In this document: in pieces, positions 19,914 through 28,376 of the stretch
Numbering within the stretch: position 1 is the stretch's first letter
How the letters are laid out: each line of letters starts with the position of its first letter
Assembly: GCF_020166415.1 (NCBI RefSeq)
Contig: NZ_JAIQXV010000023.1
Location: 1-64,000 of the forward strand
Origin: Deinococcus multiflagellatus
GTDB lineage: Bacteria > Deinococcota > Deinococci > Deinococcales > Deinococcaceae
Length of the DNA: 64,000 bases
Direction of reading: 5' to 3'
Position numbers and translations under genes: made by a program
Notes under the pieces: generated by a model
What the model saw: the letters and a program-made list of their open reading frames with translations, nothing else
Told to the model about the DNA's origin: nothing
The model's database searches: none

Positions 19914-20422
19914 CGTGGGGGCCAGGCTGGAGGAAGCTGGGGCTGACCGTGCATGTGGCGGCCTCGGTGGGGTGGATTGGGGCGGTGGTCGCGTACCTGG
20001 GTCTGGTGCTGGCGGGGTTGGGCAGCAGTGACCCGCAGGCGGTGCGCTCGGCGTGGTGGGGGCTGGACCAGCTGACCGGGGTGCTGGCGCCGCTGAGCGT
20101 GGCGGCGCTGGTGAGTGGGGTGGTGCAGGCGCTCTGTACGCCGTGGGGGTTGTTGCGGCACTACTGGGTGGTGATGAAGCTCGTGCTGACCGCCATGGCG
20201 ACCACGGTGCTGCTGTTGACCCTGCCGGAGGTGCGGGCGTGGGCGCAGTGGGCGGCCGCTGGCCAGAATCCGGATCTGCACGGGCAACTGCTGCACCCGG
20301 GCGTGGGCCTGTTGGTGCTGCTGGTGATTCTGGTCCTGTCGGTGTACAAACCGCGGGGGTTGACGCCGTACGGGGAGCGGCGCCTGTGGGCGCGCTTGGC
20401 GCGGGTTGACGAGGGAGAATAA
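19910..20422 (+). CDS. four-helix membrane protein, DUF2269/CopD-like
   Basis: A 170-residue protein with four membrane segments. The first begins LTVHVAASVGWIGAVVAYLG, the H...W.G pattern of DUF2269 and CopD-like families; a conserved His also lies near the last helix (GQLLHPGVGLLVLLV). Similar proteins are often encoded with copper genes, but the activity is not known. It is the second gene of the operon run by promoter site E. Confidence 0.7.
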   Translation: MTWGPGWRKLGLTVHVAASVGWIGAVVAYLGLVLAGLGSSDPQAVRSAWWGLDQLTGVLAPLSVAALVSGVVQALCTPWGLLRHYWVVMKLVLTAMATTVLLLTLPEVRAWAQWAAAGQNPDLHGQLLHPGVGLLVLLVILVLSVYKPRGLTPYGERRLWARLARVDEGE

Positions 20423-20430
20423 CCTCGGGA

Positions 20431-20757
20431 TTGGTACGTCAGCGCAGCGCGTGCCGTGGGACGCTTAAGCCTGGTCAAGTAGTACATATAAGCCGTTCGT
20501 GCCATTTCGCCAGTCGGTGGGAGTTATTGCGTCTGGCGCGACGGGAACCGACAGCCTTTCAGGCATGGGCGGCGGCTGAGCACCGCAAACTGACGCACCC
20601 CAAATGGGCCCATACCCGCAACCATGGGGTCTTCGCCAATGACCTGACCCTGGTGCAGAACCTTGAGCTGGCCGAGAAGGCTTTCGGTCACATCAGCACT
20701 GAGGAACTGGATCACTGGCGCATGAGCCGCGGTCACGCCAACACGTCCCGCCTGTAG
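20431..20757 (+). CDS. hypothetical protein, possibly a gene fragment
   Basis: A 108-residue frame starting at TTG 20431. From about residue 23 it reads as protein (SCHFASRWELLRLARREPTAFQAWAAAE) and weakly resembles the C-terminal end of PAPS-reductase-like proteins of phages and plasmids. The N-terminal part looks non-coding and there is no ribosome site, so this may be a truncated remnant. It starts 8 nt after the upstream operon's stop. Confidence 0.4.
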   Translation: MVRQRSACRGTLKPGQVVHISRSCHFASRWELLRLARREPTAFQAWAAAEHRKLTHPKWAHTRNHGVFANDLTLVQNLELAEKAFGHISTEELDHWRMSRGHANTSRL

Positions 20758-20813
20758 GTGTCCCCAAGACTCATGCGCCGGTACCGTCTGGACGCATCAG
20801 CACAGGAGGCCAC

Positions 20814-21110
20814 ATGAAAGCAGAGCGCAGCTTGAGGCAAAACGAAGTGATCTTCACGATACGGGGACGCTGCACGGCGGAACAGTTGAAGGCGCTGGTC
20901 CGCACCCACGCCCCGCACGCTCTGGATGTCCAGCGGGCCTGGCTGCCTTCTGATGGCGCGGCAACCCTCAGACAACTGCGGCGCCTGGGCGTCGATGTAC
21001 GGGGTGCCCGGCGTAATCCCACCTATTGGTCGAGTGAGCTGGCCGGGTGGGTTCGCGCTGGAGCCCATCGCCTGCGCAACGCCGCAAAAGTCTCGCGCAA
21101 CCGAACTTGA
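20814..21110 (+). CDS. hypothetical basic protein
   Basis: A 98-residue basic protein with an excellent AGGAGG ribosome site 6 nt before the ATG and a TACCGT -10-like box about 25 nt further up. No family is recognised. The layout (RGRCTAEQLKALVRTHAPH, then RQLRRLGVDVRG) suggests a small alpha-beta protein. It stands alone between a possible fragment and a lipoprotein gene. Confidence 0.65.
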   Translation: MKAERSLRQNEVIFTIRGRCTAEQLKALVRTHAPHALDVQRAWLPSDGAATLRQLRRLGVDVRGARRNPTYWSSELAGWVRAGAHRLRNAAKVSRNRT

Positions 21111-21152
21111 AGGGGGCAGCGGGCCTCACACCGCGACCACTTGGAGGCTCCT

Positions 21153-21905
21153 ATGAAGAAGATTTCGCAATTCTCGTGGACAGCGGCGCTGCTCACCGTG
21201 CCCCTGCTGCTGGCGTCCTGTGGCGGCACGCATGCACCAGCCACGACTGCAGGCGTCATGGTCCAGACAGACGGCAGCGTGACCTATCAGGGTCAGACCA
21301 TGACGGAAGCCCAGATTAGGGCGAGAGCAGCTGATCTGGACGCCCAGTTCCGCGCAGAGACCCAGAACCGGCTGACAGCCCTGCAGGCGGAGCGTCAGTC
21401 GACTGGGTTCGAGGCGCAGGCGCTGGGCAGTGGGTATGCCGTGACCAGCAAGGCCGTGGCACTGAATCTCATCACTGGGCACAGTGACGACTGCTTCTAC
21501 ATGAATCTGGCGGTCATGCGCACGTCGGCCGACAGCAGCCGCGCCTGGGCGGAATACAGCAGTGCCAACAGCACCAAGGTGGCCTGGTGGCGGGTGAAGG
21601 GCTACGCCACACTCAACACCACGGTGTACAGCGATGTCTTCACCGATTTGCGGGCCACATGCACCAGCGCCTCGACCTTCTTTGGCGGCCGCGTGGAGTT
21701 GGGCCGCAGCGAATTCCGCCTGTGGGCCCCAGGGGTGACGTCTTCGGATGTCAGTGTCTTTCAGGCGTCGGTTCAGCCGAATTACGGCGTCATCCGAAGT
21801 GGGGAGACGGATTACCTCGCCCAGGGCTATACGCGGGCGGTGAGCTACCAGCGCAACGAAACGGCAGTGGGGGTTGCGCCGAGCTACTGGTCCAGAACGT
21901 ACTGA
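21153..21905 (+). CDS. predicted lipoprotein
   Basis: A 250-residue protein with a lipoprotein signal peptide: KK near the N-terminus, a hydrophobic stretch and the lipobox LLASC (Cys22). The mature part begins with a Gly/Thr-rich spacer, then a helical region (QIRARAADLDAQFRAETQNRLTALQAE) and a beta-rich domain with a Cys pair (DDCFYM and RATCTSAS). It would be a substrate for Lnt. ATG 21153 with GGAGG upstream is chosen. A terminator follows 15 nt after the stop. Function unknown. Confidence 0.75.
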   Translation: MKKISQFSWTAALLTVPLLLASCGGTHAPATTAGVMVQTDGSVTYQGQTMTEAQIRARAADLDAQFRAETQNRLTALQAERQSTGFEAQALGSGYAVTSKAVALNLITGHSDDCFYMNLAVMRTSADSSRAWAEYSSANSTKVAWWRVKGYATLNTTVYSDVFTDLRATCTSASTFFGGRVELGRSEFRLWAPGVTSSDVSVFQASVQPNYGVIRSGETDYLAQGYTRAVSYQRNETAVGVAPSYWSRTY

Positions 21906-21919
21906 CCGCACTTCACCTG

Positions 21920-21948
21920 AGCACCCCCGGCCGCACGCCGGGGGTGCT
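21920..21948 (+). terminator. terminator of the lipoprotein gene
   Basis: A perfect 12-bp GC-rich stem (21920-21931 with 21937-21948) and 5-nt loop, just past the stop at 21905. Confidence 0.75.
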
Positions 21949-21993
21949 GTACATCTGTCACCCCGAGCGTGGCCTGGGGTGCTTGGAGCCTCT

Positions 21994-22086
21994 ATGCAGA
22001 AACCTGTGATTCACCTGGTCCAGGCTGGTGAGCGGCACTTTGTGAAGGGCATTCACTCCGGCGGCGAACGGACATGCTGGCGCTGA
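21994..22086 (+). CDS. 30-residue small protein, possible leader
   Basis: A short frame with a GGAG ribosome site 7 nt before its ATG. It ends inside the start region of the Mom-like gene (stop at 22084-22086, next ATG at 22074), so it could couple translation of that gene. The end GGERTCWR resembles short zinc-binding phage proteins only weakly. Too short to be sure it is real. Confidence 0.4.
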   Translation: MQKPVIHLVQAGERHFVKGIHSGGERTCWR

Positions 22087-22769
22087 CCGCCGCTGGACTG
22101 GCGCATGTCGCGCACGCCGCAGGTCCGTGGCACGATCCGCTGCTCAAGGACGAATGGACTGTTCAGCCCGTGGCCGCCGCCGCTGCCCGGGCGTTCATCA
22201 CAACCCACCACTACGCGCTGGGGGCAGGGCGCATGACCTCGGCTTTTGGGGCATTCCACCGCGACTGCGGCTCCTTGCTGGCGGTGGTGGCCTTTAACCC
22301 TCCTGCACTGGGCTGGGCAAAACATGCGGCCACTGGCACCGCCTGTCCGCATCAATCGGTGTTGGCGCTGACCCGGCTGACCATCCGTCCGGACGCTCCG
22401 GCCAACATCTCGTCGTTTCTGATCAGCCGGGCGGTGCGGCAGCTGCCGGAGCGCTGGCAGATCATCAGCACCTACGCCGATGAAGCCAGGCAGGTGGTTG
22501 GGGTGGCCTATCAGGCGGCCAACTTCGAATATCAGGGCCGGTCAAAGCCCCGTGAACTCTGGACCCGGGAGGGACAGGCGGTCAGTCGCAAGCGCGGGGC
22601 ACGGACGCTGAACCATGCCCAGATGATTGACGACGGCTGCATCTATCAGGGCAAGGCAGCGATGCACCGGTACCGGCAGCTTCGCCGCACAGCTGAGCGG
22701 GAAACCCGGCGCAATCCGGCCACCTACCCAAAGCCCAGTCTGTTCCTGGTGGTTCCAGACCACAGCTGA
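22074..22769 (+). CDS. Mom-like DNA-modification acyltransferase
   Basis: A 231-residue GNAT-fold protein resembling phage Mu Mom, which adds a carbamoylmethyl-type group to adenine so DNA escapes restriction. The family pattern is visible: THHYALGAGR, FGAFHRDCGSLLAVVAFNPP, LALTRLTIRPDAPANISSFLISRAVRQLP, then ISTYADEARQVVGVAYQAANFEYQGRS, which matches Mom's SYAD...G.VYQA.NF.Y.G. The true start is uncertain; ATG 22074 is the first credible one. The D12 adenine methylase gene follows. Phage Mu mom also depends on Dam methylation, which makes the neighbour notable. Confidence 0.65.
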   Translation: MLALTAAGLAHVAHAAGPWHDPLLKDEWTVQPVAAAAARAFITTHHYALGAGRMTSAFGAFHRDCGSLLAVVAFNPPALGWAKHAATGTACPHQSVLALTRLTIRPDAPANISSFLISRAVRQLPERWQIISTYADEARQVVGVAYQAANFEYQGRSKPRELWTREGQAVSRKRGARTLNHAQMIDDGCIYQGKAAMHRYRQLRRTAERETRRNPATYPKPSLFLVVPDHS

Positions 22770-22794
22770 GCCCGGAGAGCAGGGAGGTCCGCTA

Positions 22795-22822
22795 CACCCC
22801 AGGTGCTTCGGCACCTGGGGTG
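22795..22822 (+). repeat. 12-bp hairpin with TTCG loop before the methylase
   Basis: Perfect stem (22795-22806 with 22811-22822) around TTCG, ending 11 nt before ATG 22834. It may terminate the Mom-like gene's transcript or control translation of the methylase. No T-run follows. Confidence 0.6.
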
Positions 22823-22833
22823 CGGAGCACTGA

Positions 22834-23781
22834 ATGTCTGTTCTTCCTATTCAGACCCCTGAAAATGTTTCGCGGGTCAAGACCCGGGGCGTCTTCCGGT
22901 ATCCCGGGGGCAAAACCTGGTTTACCCCGTCCCTTCTCCAGTTCCTGAACCGCCATCCGCCGTCCCTGTTTGTGGAGCCCTTCGCCGGCGGCGGGGCCCT
23001 GTCTGCCGCAGTACTGGACAAGACCTCAGCGAAGATCTGGCTCAACGAACTGGACAGCGCGGTCGTTGCCGTCCACCGCATGGTGTTCAGCGCCCGCGCC
23101 CCACGGCTCGCGCAGCGCATTCTTGACTTTGAACTGACCCTGGACCGCGTGCAGCGCGAGCTTGCCCTGACGCCGAAGACAGAACTGGATCTGGCGTTTC
23201 AGACCATTCTGCGCAATCGCGTCAACCGAGGCGGGATCCTGGCTCCAGGCGCAGGTTTGGTGCGGCGCGGTGAGAAGGGGAAAGGGCTGGCGCAGCGGTG
23301 GTATCCCCAGACGCTGGCCAACCGCATCGCCGAACTGGCTGCTCACCGGCACCGGGTCACCGTGACCCAGGGCGACGCTCTGGCCATTCTGGCCCGGACA
23401 CCCTTCCGGGCCGGAACCGCTATTTTCGTGGATCCGCCCTGTGCGGCAGGCATTAAATCTGCTGGTCGGCGCCTGTACACCCACCATGACCTGGATCATG
23501 CGCGGCTCTTCGACGTGTGCGCTGAGCTGACGGTGCCCTGGGTGATGACGCATGAGCATGATCCAGAAGTCATGGGTCTGGCCTGGGCCAAAGGCCTGCG
23601 GTGGCGAACCGTCAAAATGACCAGTGGGCATAACGTTACCGCCAGAGAGCTGGTCATTGGCCGTACGCTGGAGTGGGCGGACGACTGCAGTGGAATTGAC
23701 GTGTGTGAACCGCCAGTGCAGCCCACGCTCTTTGGCCCCGCTGTGCCCTTGCCTTCCCGACCCGTCCGCAGGGCACCATGA
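22834..23781 (+). CDS. D12-class adenine-N6 DNA methyltransferase
   Basis: A 315-residue Dam-like enzyme that methylates adenine in DNA. Motifs: FRYPGGKTW (residues 21-29), the SAM site FVEPFAGGGAL (46-56) and the catalytic loop VDPPC (Asp200-Pro-Pro-Cys203). Most family members have DPPY, so Cys203 is unusual, although it keeps the flipped-base pocket plausible. The stop overlaps a start codon of the helicase frame. It may act with the Mom-like protein in DNA modification or anti-restriction. Confidence 0.85.
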   Translation: MSVLPIQTPENVSRVKTRGVFRYPGGKTWFTPSLLQFLNRHPPSLFVEPFAGGGALSAAVLDKTSAKIWLNELDSAVVAVHRMVFSARAPRLAQRILDFELTLDRVQRELALTPKTELDLAFQTILRNRVNRGGILAPGAGLVRRGEKGKGLAQRWYPQTLANRIAELAAHRHRVTVTQGDALAILARTPFRAGTAIFVDPPCAAGIKSAGRRLYTHHDLDHARLFDVCAELTVPWVMTHEHDPEVMGLAWAKGLRWRTVKMTSGHNVTARELVIGRTLEWADDCSGIDVCEPPVQPTLFGPAVPLPSRPVRRAP

Positions 23782-23798
23782 TGCAAAGGAGTTCGACG

Positions 23799-25925
23799 AT
23801 GAGCCTCGCGCATTCTCTGGACCGGCCAATGCCACTACAGTTCACCGCGCAGCAGCGCCGGGTGGTTCAAATGGTGCGGGATACGGCGGAGCACCTGTTG
23901 ATTCGGGCCACGGCCGGCAGCGGCAAGACAACCACCTTAACAGAGGCGGCCTGGCACCTCCCGACGCCGTCAAGCGCGCTGTACTTCGTTTACAACAAGC
24001 ATGCGGCGCAGGGGGTCGAGCAGCGCCTGCCTCCTGGGATGCAGGCCAGGACCCTGCACGCCTACGGCCTGGGTTTGCTGGCCCGCACTGGCCGGTCCTC
24101 TGAACTCAAAGATGACAAGACCGCAGACCTGCTTGATGGGCTGGGTTGCTTTGAGGGCATCCTGGCGCGCCCAATTGACCGGGCACTCCGGCTGATGTTG
24201 GCCCGCGCCTGGGATCTGTACCGGGAGATGCAACTGTGCGCTTCCAATTCCGATGACCTGGCGCTGCTGCTCACGTTGGCGGGCTGGCCCCCCGCCGCTG
24301 CCACTGGCCCCTTTGTCACCGAGGCCGCCAGATTGGCGCTTCTGCGTAGGGCCATGACCGAACTGCGCCAGCTGAGCCTGGACGCGTATCACGCGCGGGG
24401 CATTATCGACCATACGGACATGCTCTGGTTGCCGGTGCAACTGGGCCTGGGCCAGGGGCGTGTGCTCAACGCGCTGGTCGACGAAGCTCAGGACCTGACC
24501 CCTCTGCGGCAGGCGTTTGTCGTTCATGTGACCGGGCTGCGCACCCAGACGCCAGGCCGCCTCATTCTGTGTGGTGACACCGAGCAGTCCATCTATCTGT
24601 ACGCGCAGGCCTCGCCTGAGGGGCTGCTCCAGCTGGCCCGCGAGATCGGCGCCCGTGAACTGCCACTGAGCGTGTCTTTTCGCTGTTCCCGCCGCGTGGT
24701 GGCGGTGGCCCAGACCGTGAGTGATTTTATTGAGGCTGCTCCGGGCGCCTGCGAAGGCGCGGTCGAGCATGTCCCCGCGCAGGCGCTGGACGTGCAGCCG
24801 GGTGAGGCGGTGCTCTGCCGCCTTAATGCCCCCCTGATTCGTCTGGCCCTTGACCTCCTCGTGCAGGGCCGCAGTGTCCATGTCACCGGGCGCGACCTGG
24901 AAACTCGTCTGCTCACAGCCGCGCGCGAAGCGTTTCACCTTCCCTTTGACGCAGCAAGTATTACCCCGCAGATCACGGCCCTGTACGAGCGGCGCGCCGC
25001 ACCACTGAAACGGGCGCAGGCGCGGGGGGAACGCCAAGCCAAGCGGCAACTCCAGGAACTGAGTGATCTGTGCCGGTGTCTTGCGGTACTGGCTGAACAG
25101 GTGAGTTCAGAAGGCCGCGGTTCAGTGGAAGCCATTGCCGCGCTGCTCAAACGGCTCTACAGCCAGGGCGGTGACATTACTCTGAGCACGGTCCACAAGG
25201 CCAAAGGGTTGGAGTGGTCACGGGTCACAGTGTTGTTTCCAGAACTGATGCCACTGGCCACCGGCGACGCGGTCGAGGAGCGGTGTATCCAGTTTGTGGC
25301 GTATACACGGGCCCAGCACACCCTGCGGTTCGCTTACGGCCGGCAGGCATGGAATGAGGGCCTGCGGATTGTCGGCCAAACGCTGCTTGCAGGAGCGCCT
25401 GAGCCGGAAATGCCAGCGGCACCCGCGCTGCGCCTGGCGACCCGCCCGTCAGCGGCAAGACCACTGACGATTGACGATGAGCGCGCCATGCCTCTGTTCG
25501 CCGGTTCGGCAGCGATGGATACCCCGCCCCTGATTGACCGCCTGATGCTGCTCGCTGAGGATCCCCGTCCCGCGCTGCGGGCCTGGGCATCGGTCAGCCT
25601 GACCCTGCTGCGCCGCACGCCGTCCCGGCAGGTGTATGCCGATGCACCCCTGCTGCAGCGGCTGGAAAAAGCAGCGAGCACCGCGCGGCTGGCCATTCCT
25701 GCATTCGGCGCTGCCAAGCCGGACAGCCTCCGGATGCTGGTGTTTGAAGGCGGCTTGGCCCGGTGGAAATACGTCCAGTTGAAACGTCGGGGACCGCGCG
25801 TGATCAGTGTGGTTTTTGGAGGTGTCGTTCACCGCTTCGATGCGAAAACTGGTGAGGCGCTGGGGCTGCCTTTCGACCCGTCCAACCCTTATCTGGATCC
25901 GAAGGCACTCGAACCTCAAACTTGA
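23799..25925 (+). CDS. UvrD/Rep-family superfamily 1 helicase
   Basis: A 708-residue DNA helicase. Motifs in order: Q-motif FTAQQRRVVQ, Walker A ATAGSGKTTT (about residues 37-46), Walker B VDEAQDLT (about 228), GDTEQSIYLYAQAS (motif III), SVSFRCSRR (motif IV), STVHKAKGLEW (motif V) and VAYTRAQHTLRFAYG (motif VI). The last 180 residues are divergent and unknown. The start at 23799 is chosen for its AAAGGAG site 7 nt upstream; ATG 23778 overlaps the methylase stop. It probably works on plasmid or phage-like DNA replication or repair. Confidence 0.88.
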   Translation: MSLAHSLDRPMPLQFTAQQRRVVQMVRDTAEHLLIRATAGSGKTTTLTEAAWHLPTPSSALYFVYNKHAAQGVEQRLPPGMQARTLHAYGLGLLARTGRSSELKDDKTADLLDGLGCFEGILARPIDRALRLMLARAWDLYREMQLCASNSDDLALLLTLAGWPPAAATGPFVTEAARLALLRRAMTELRQLSLDAYHARGIIDHTDMLWLPVQLGLGQGRVLNALVDEAQDLTPLRQAFVVHVTGLRTQTPGRLILCGDTEQSIYLYAQASPEGLLQLAREIGARELPLSVSFRCSRRVVAVAQTVSDFIEAAPGACEGAVEHVPAQALDVQPGEAVLCRLNAPLIRLALDLLVQGRSVHVTGRDLETRLLTAAREAFHLPFDAASITPQITALYERRAAPLKRAQARGERQAKRQLQELSDLCRCLAVLAEQVSSEGRGSVEAIAALLKRLYSQGGDITLSTVHKAKGLEWSRVTVLFPELMPLATGDAVEERCIQFVAYTRAQHTLRFAYGRQAWNEGLRIVGQTLLAGAPEPEMPAAPALRLATRPSAARPLTIDDERAMPLFAGSAAMDTPPLIDRLMLLAEDPRPALRAWASVSLTLLRRTPSRQVYADAPLLQRLEKAASTARLAIPAFGAAKPDSLRMLVFEGGLARWKYVQLKRRGPRVISVVFGGVVHRFDAKTGEALGLPFDPSNPYLDPKALEPQT

Positions 25926-25965
25926 AGACTTGCTGCTGGGACCCTCAAGCCGCCAGGCTGGAGGC

Positions 25966-26442
25966 ATGTTTCGCCGAAAAGTGACGCCAGACCACGCTCC
26001 ACCGCCTGTGCCCGACGAGCTGTTGGAGCGGGAAGCACGCCTGATTGCTCTCGCCTGGAGCGGTTTTCAAAGTGCTGCCCGAATGGATGAGGCGATTGCT
26101 GGGGCGGTCGCTCGTGCCAGGCCAGAACGACGGGTGGTGTTAACTGCTCTGCTCGATCTCCACCTGAGCCTGCTGAGCCGTTTGCCGCTTGGCCTCGTGC
26201 AGAACGATGAGGTCGAAGCGGAGTTCCTGGCCGTCTTTGGCTACGCCCCCCAACTTTTTCGTGATCCGGCACAAGCAGCGGCCCAGCTTCTCGAACTCCG
26301 TCTTCATACAGCGGCGACCTTTTTGCTCCGCCTCACCAGTGGCGATACCATTACGGCGGCAGAGGTCGCAGGCCAGGGACAGGCCGACCTGGCGGCCATC
26401 ATCGAGCAGGAGCGGCAGGCCCGGCGCGCGCAGCTGGCTTGA
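25966..26442 (+). CDS. hypothetical helical protein
   Basis: A 158-residue, mostly helical protein of unknown family. It begins 40 nt after the helicase stop. GGAGG sits only 1 nt before the ATG, too close to be a normal ribosome site, so the true start could differ. Acidic and Leu/Ala-rich segments (AAAQLLELRLHTAATFLLRL) suggest a helical bundle. Confidence 0.6.
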   Translation: MFRRKVTPDHAPPPVPDELLEREARLIALAWSGFQSAARMDEAIAGAVARARPERRVVLTALLDLHLSLLSRLPLGLVQNDEVEAEFLAVFGYAPQLFRDPAQAAAQLLELRLHTAATFLLRLTSGDTITAAEVAGQGQADLAAIIEQERQARRAQLA

Positions 26443-26520
26443 CACTGCTGGTCTCGCGCCATCACCGTGCGCCTCATGACGGCACGTTTGGCTCCACCTG
26501 TTCTCCATTACCCTGTGCGT

Positions 26521-26934
26521 ATGGATTTGCTTGACACTGCTCTTCGCGCTGTGGCCACCCTGCGCGGTGAGGGGACAACCGGATCGGCGCAGGATCTGAC
26601 CCGGCTGGCCCGTCTTGAAGCAGAAATTCGCCGACAGTACGGCGGCGTGAAACCCGATGACCTCCTGCGAACCGCTCTGGCGATTCGCGGCGCCCACGCC
26701 ACTGGGGCTGCGCCCGAATGGCGCGTCATTGTGTGCGCTCTGTCGGGTCACGCGCTCCAACAAGGCGTGCCAGCGTCCACCGTGATTCAGGCCCTCCGGG
26801 CTGACCAGCTGGCCACGGATCTGAAAGGCGAGCCGCGGCTGCACGGCGACCCCCTGGTTCGCTCGGAGGGACAGGCGCTGAGTCTTCATCCGGACATCGC
26901 GCAGGCTCGCCCTGATACGCGTCAGGTCAACTGA
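26521..26934 (+). CDS. hypothetical protein, leaderless
   Basis: A 137-residue helical protein with no known family. The start at ATG 26521 is chosen because a TACCCT box (26509-26514) ends 6 nt before it, the leaderless layout also seen at topA. The frame extends to 26467, but the added residues would overlap that box. It is followed after 20 nt by the TPR gene. Confidence 0.6.
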   Translation: MDLLDTALRAVATLRGEGTTGSAQDLTRLARLEAEIRRQYGGVKPDDLLRTALAIRGAHATGAAPEWRVIVCALSGHALQQGVPASTVIQALRADQLATDLKGEPRLHGDPLVRSEGQALSLHPDIAQARPDTRQVN

Positions 26935-26954
26935 GCCTACACCGGGGGAATGAC

Positions 26955-27641
26955 GTGAATCAGACCGCCTCAGGCCCAAGGACTCATGCTGTCGCCCAAG
27001 CCGAGGCCCTGCTGGCCACCGGCGACTGGGAGGGAGCCGCGAAGCTCGCTCTGAGCACTGGCACCGCAGACGGCTTTAACACAGCGGCCAAAGCGTTGGT
27101 GCTGGGCAGCACCACGGCGGAAGCCAAGGCCGATACGCTCGACCGCGCTGAGCGTGCGGCTCAGGCCGCGCTTCGCGCTGCACCCACTGATCCGATGAGT
27201 CATTTTGAGATGGCGCAGGTGATGGGGCGCAAGGTGCAGCGGGCGAAGCTGTTTGACCGTCTGGCCCTCGTACAGAAGATCAAGTCGCATCTGCAGACGG
27301 GGCTCCAGCTCAATCCGCGTCACGCCCAGTGTCACGCCGCCCTGGCGGTCATGCACGCTGAGATCGCGAGCAAGGGAGCGGTGATTGCCCTGGTGCTGGG
27401 CGCCCGCACGGACAGCGCGATCAAGCATTTTGAGGAAGTGGTGCGGCTTGATCCCCTGACTGTGATGTACCGCGAGGAGTACGGCAAGGCTCTTCTGGAA
27501 TTGGGCCGCCGTGATCAAGCGCTCCGGGCAAGGGGCCTGCAGCAACTGCAGATGGCGCTGACCCTCACGCCCAGAAGCGTCTGGGAAGTCCAAAGCCAGG
27601 CCCGGGTGCGGCGCCTGCTGGAGCAGCCCACGGCCGCGTAA
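26955..27641 (+). CDS. TPR-like protein, cytosolic twin
   Basis: A 228-residue protein starting at GTG 26955. It consists of helix pairs of TPR type (AEALLATGDWEGAAKLALSTG, SHFEMAQVMGRKVQRAKLFDRLALVQKIKSHLQTG, AIKHFEEVVRLDPLTVMYREEYGKALLELG). It lacks a signal peptide. It is a clear paralogue of the next gene, which has one. The pair may act on the two sides of the membrane. No enzymatic motif is visible. Confidence 0.7.
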   Translation: MNQTASGPRTHAVAQAEALLATGDWEGAAKLALSTGTADGFNTAAKALVLGSTTAEAKADTLDRAERAAQAALRAAPTDPMSHFEMAQVMGRKVQRAKLFDRLALVQKIKSHLQTGLQLNPRHAQCHAALAVMHAEIASKGAVIALVLGARTDSAIKHFEEVVRLDPLTVMYREEYGKALLELGRRDQALRARGLQQLQMALTLTPRSVWEVQSQARVRRLLEQPTAA

Positions 27642-27679
27642 CTTTGCGCTTCGCACCCACGCGTCTTCACAGTGCAGCC

Positions 27680-28375
27680 ATGCGCCGCACGTTTGCACTG
27701 ATGGCCCTTATCTTAGGTGCCGCTCACGCCGCCACCCTTCCGGACGCAGAGCGTGATCTCGCGCAAGGCGACTGGCAAAGTGCTGCCCGCATTGCAACGG
27801 CTGTGGGCGGCGCCGACGGCTTTAACCTGGCAGCCAAAGCGTACGTGTTGGGTGCCAGCATCACCGACACCCCGCACGAACTGCTTGGCAAGGCTCTGGT
27901 TGCCGCGCGCACAGCCCTCAAGCTGGCGCCAGACAATGCCATGGCTCATTTTCAGTTGGCTCAGGCGCTTGGCCGTCAAGCGCAGGGAGCCAACCTGCTG
28001 AGCGGTGCCAAACTGGCCAGCCAAGTCAAAGCAGCGCTGCTGGCGGCCATCCAGCTCGACCCCCGTCTGCCTCAGCCGTACGCCGCGCTGGCAGTCTGGC
28101 ATGCTGAAATCAGCGCCAGAGGACGGCTTCCAGCCTTGCTGCTCGGGGCCAGCCAGAACGAGGCCCTCAAATACTTTGAGCAGGCCATCCGGCTTGATCC
28201 TCTGACCATGAGCTACCACGTGGAATATGGCCGGGCCCTGCTGAACATGCCGGAGCCCGGGCTACGCGCCCGCGGCATCCAGCACCTTCAACAGGCCTTG
28301 ACATTGGCGCCTCGCACCTTCTGGGAGCGCGAAGAGCAGCGCAAGGCCAGGCAACTGCTGGCCTCACACCAGTGA
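27680..28375 (+). CDS. TPR-like protein, secreted twin
   Basis: A 231-residue protein with a signal peptide (MRRTFALMALILGAAHA) followed by the same helical repeats as its upstream neighbour: GDWQSAARIATAVGGADGFN, MAHFQLAQALGRQAQGANLLSGAKLASQVKAAL, ALKYFEQAIRLDPLTMSYHVEYGRALL. The two are roughly 45% alike over their whole length by eye. The gene has no ribosome site and starts 38 nt after the previous stop. Confidence 0.75.
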   Translation: MRRTFALMALILGAAHAATLPDAERDLAQGDWQSAARIATAVGGADGFNLAAKAYVLGASITDTPHELLGKALVAARTALKLAPDNAMAHFQLAQALGRQAQGANLLSGAKLASQVKAALLAAIQLDPRLPQPYAALAVWHAEISARGRLPALLLGASQNEALKYFEQAIRLDPLTMSYHVEYGRALLNMPEPGLRARGIQHLQQALTLAPRTFWEREEQRKARQLLASHQ

Positions 28376-28376
28376 A

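Noticed and set aside
19118..20296. 392-codon open frame on the minus strand
   Set aside because: It overlaps the hydrolase gene and two membrane-protein genes with real motifs and good starts, and is Pro/Arg/His-rich shadow sequence.
23970..25049. Long minus-strand frame inside the helicase gene
   Set aside because: Antisense to helicase motifs; composition is that of a GC-rich shadow frame.
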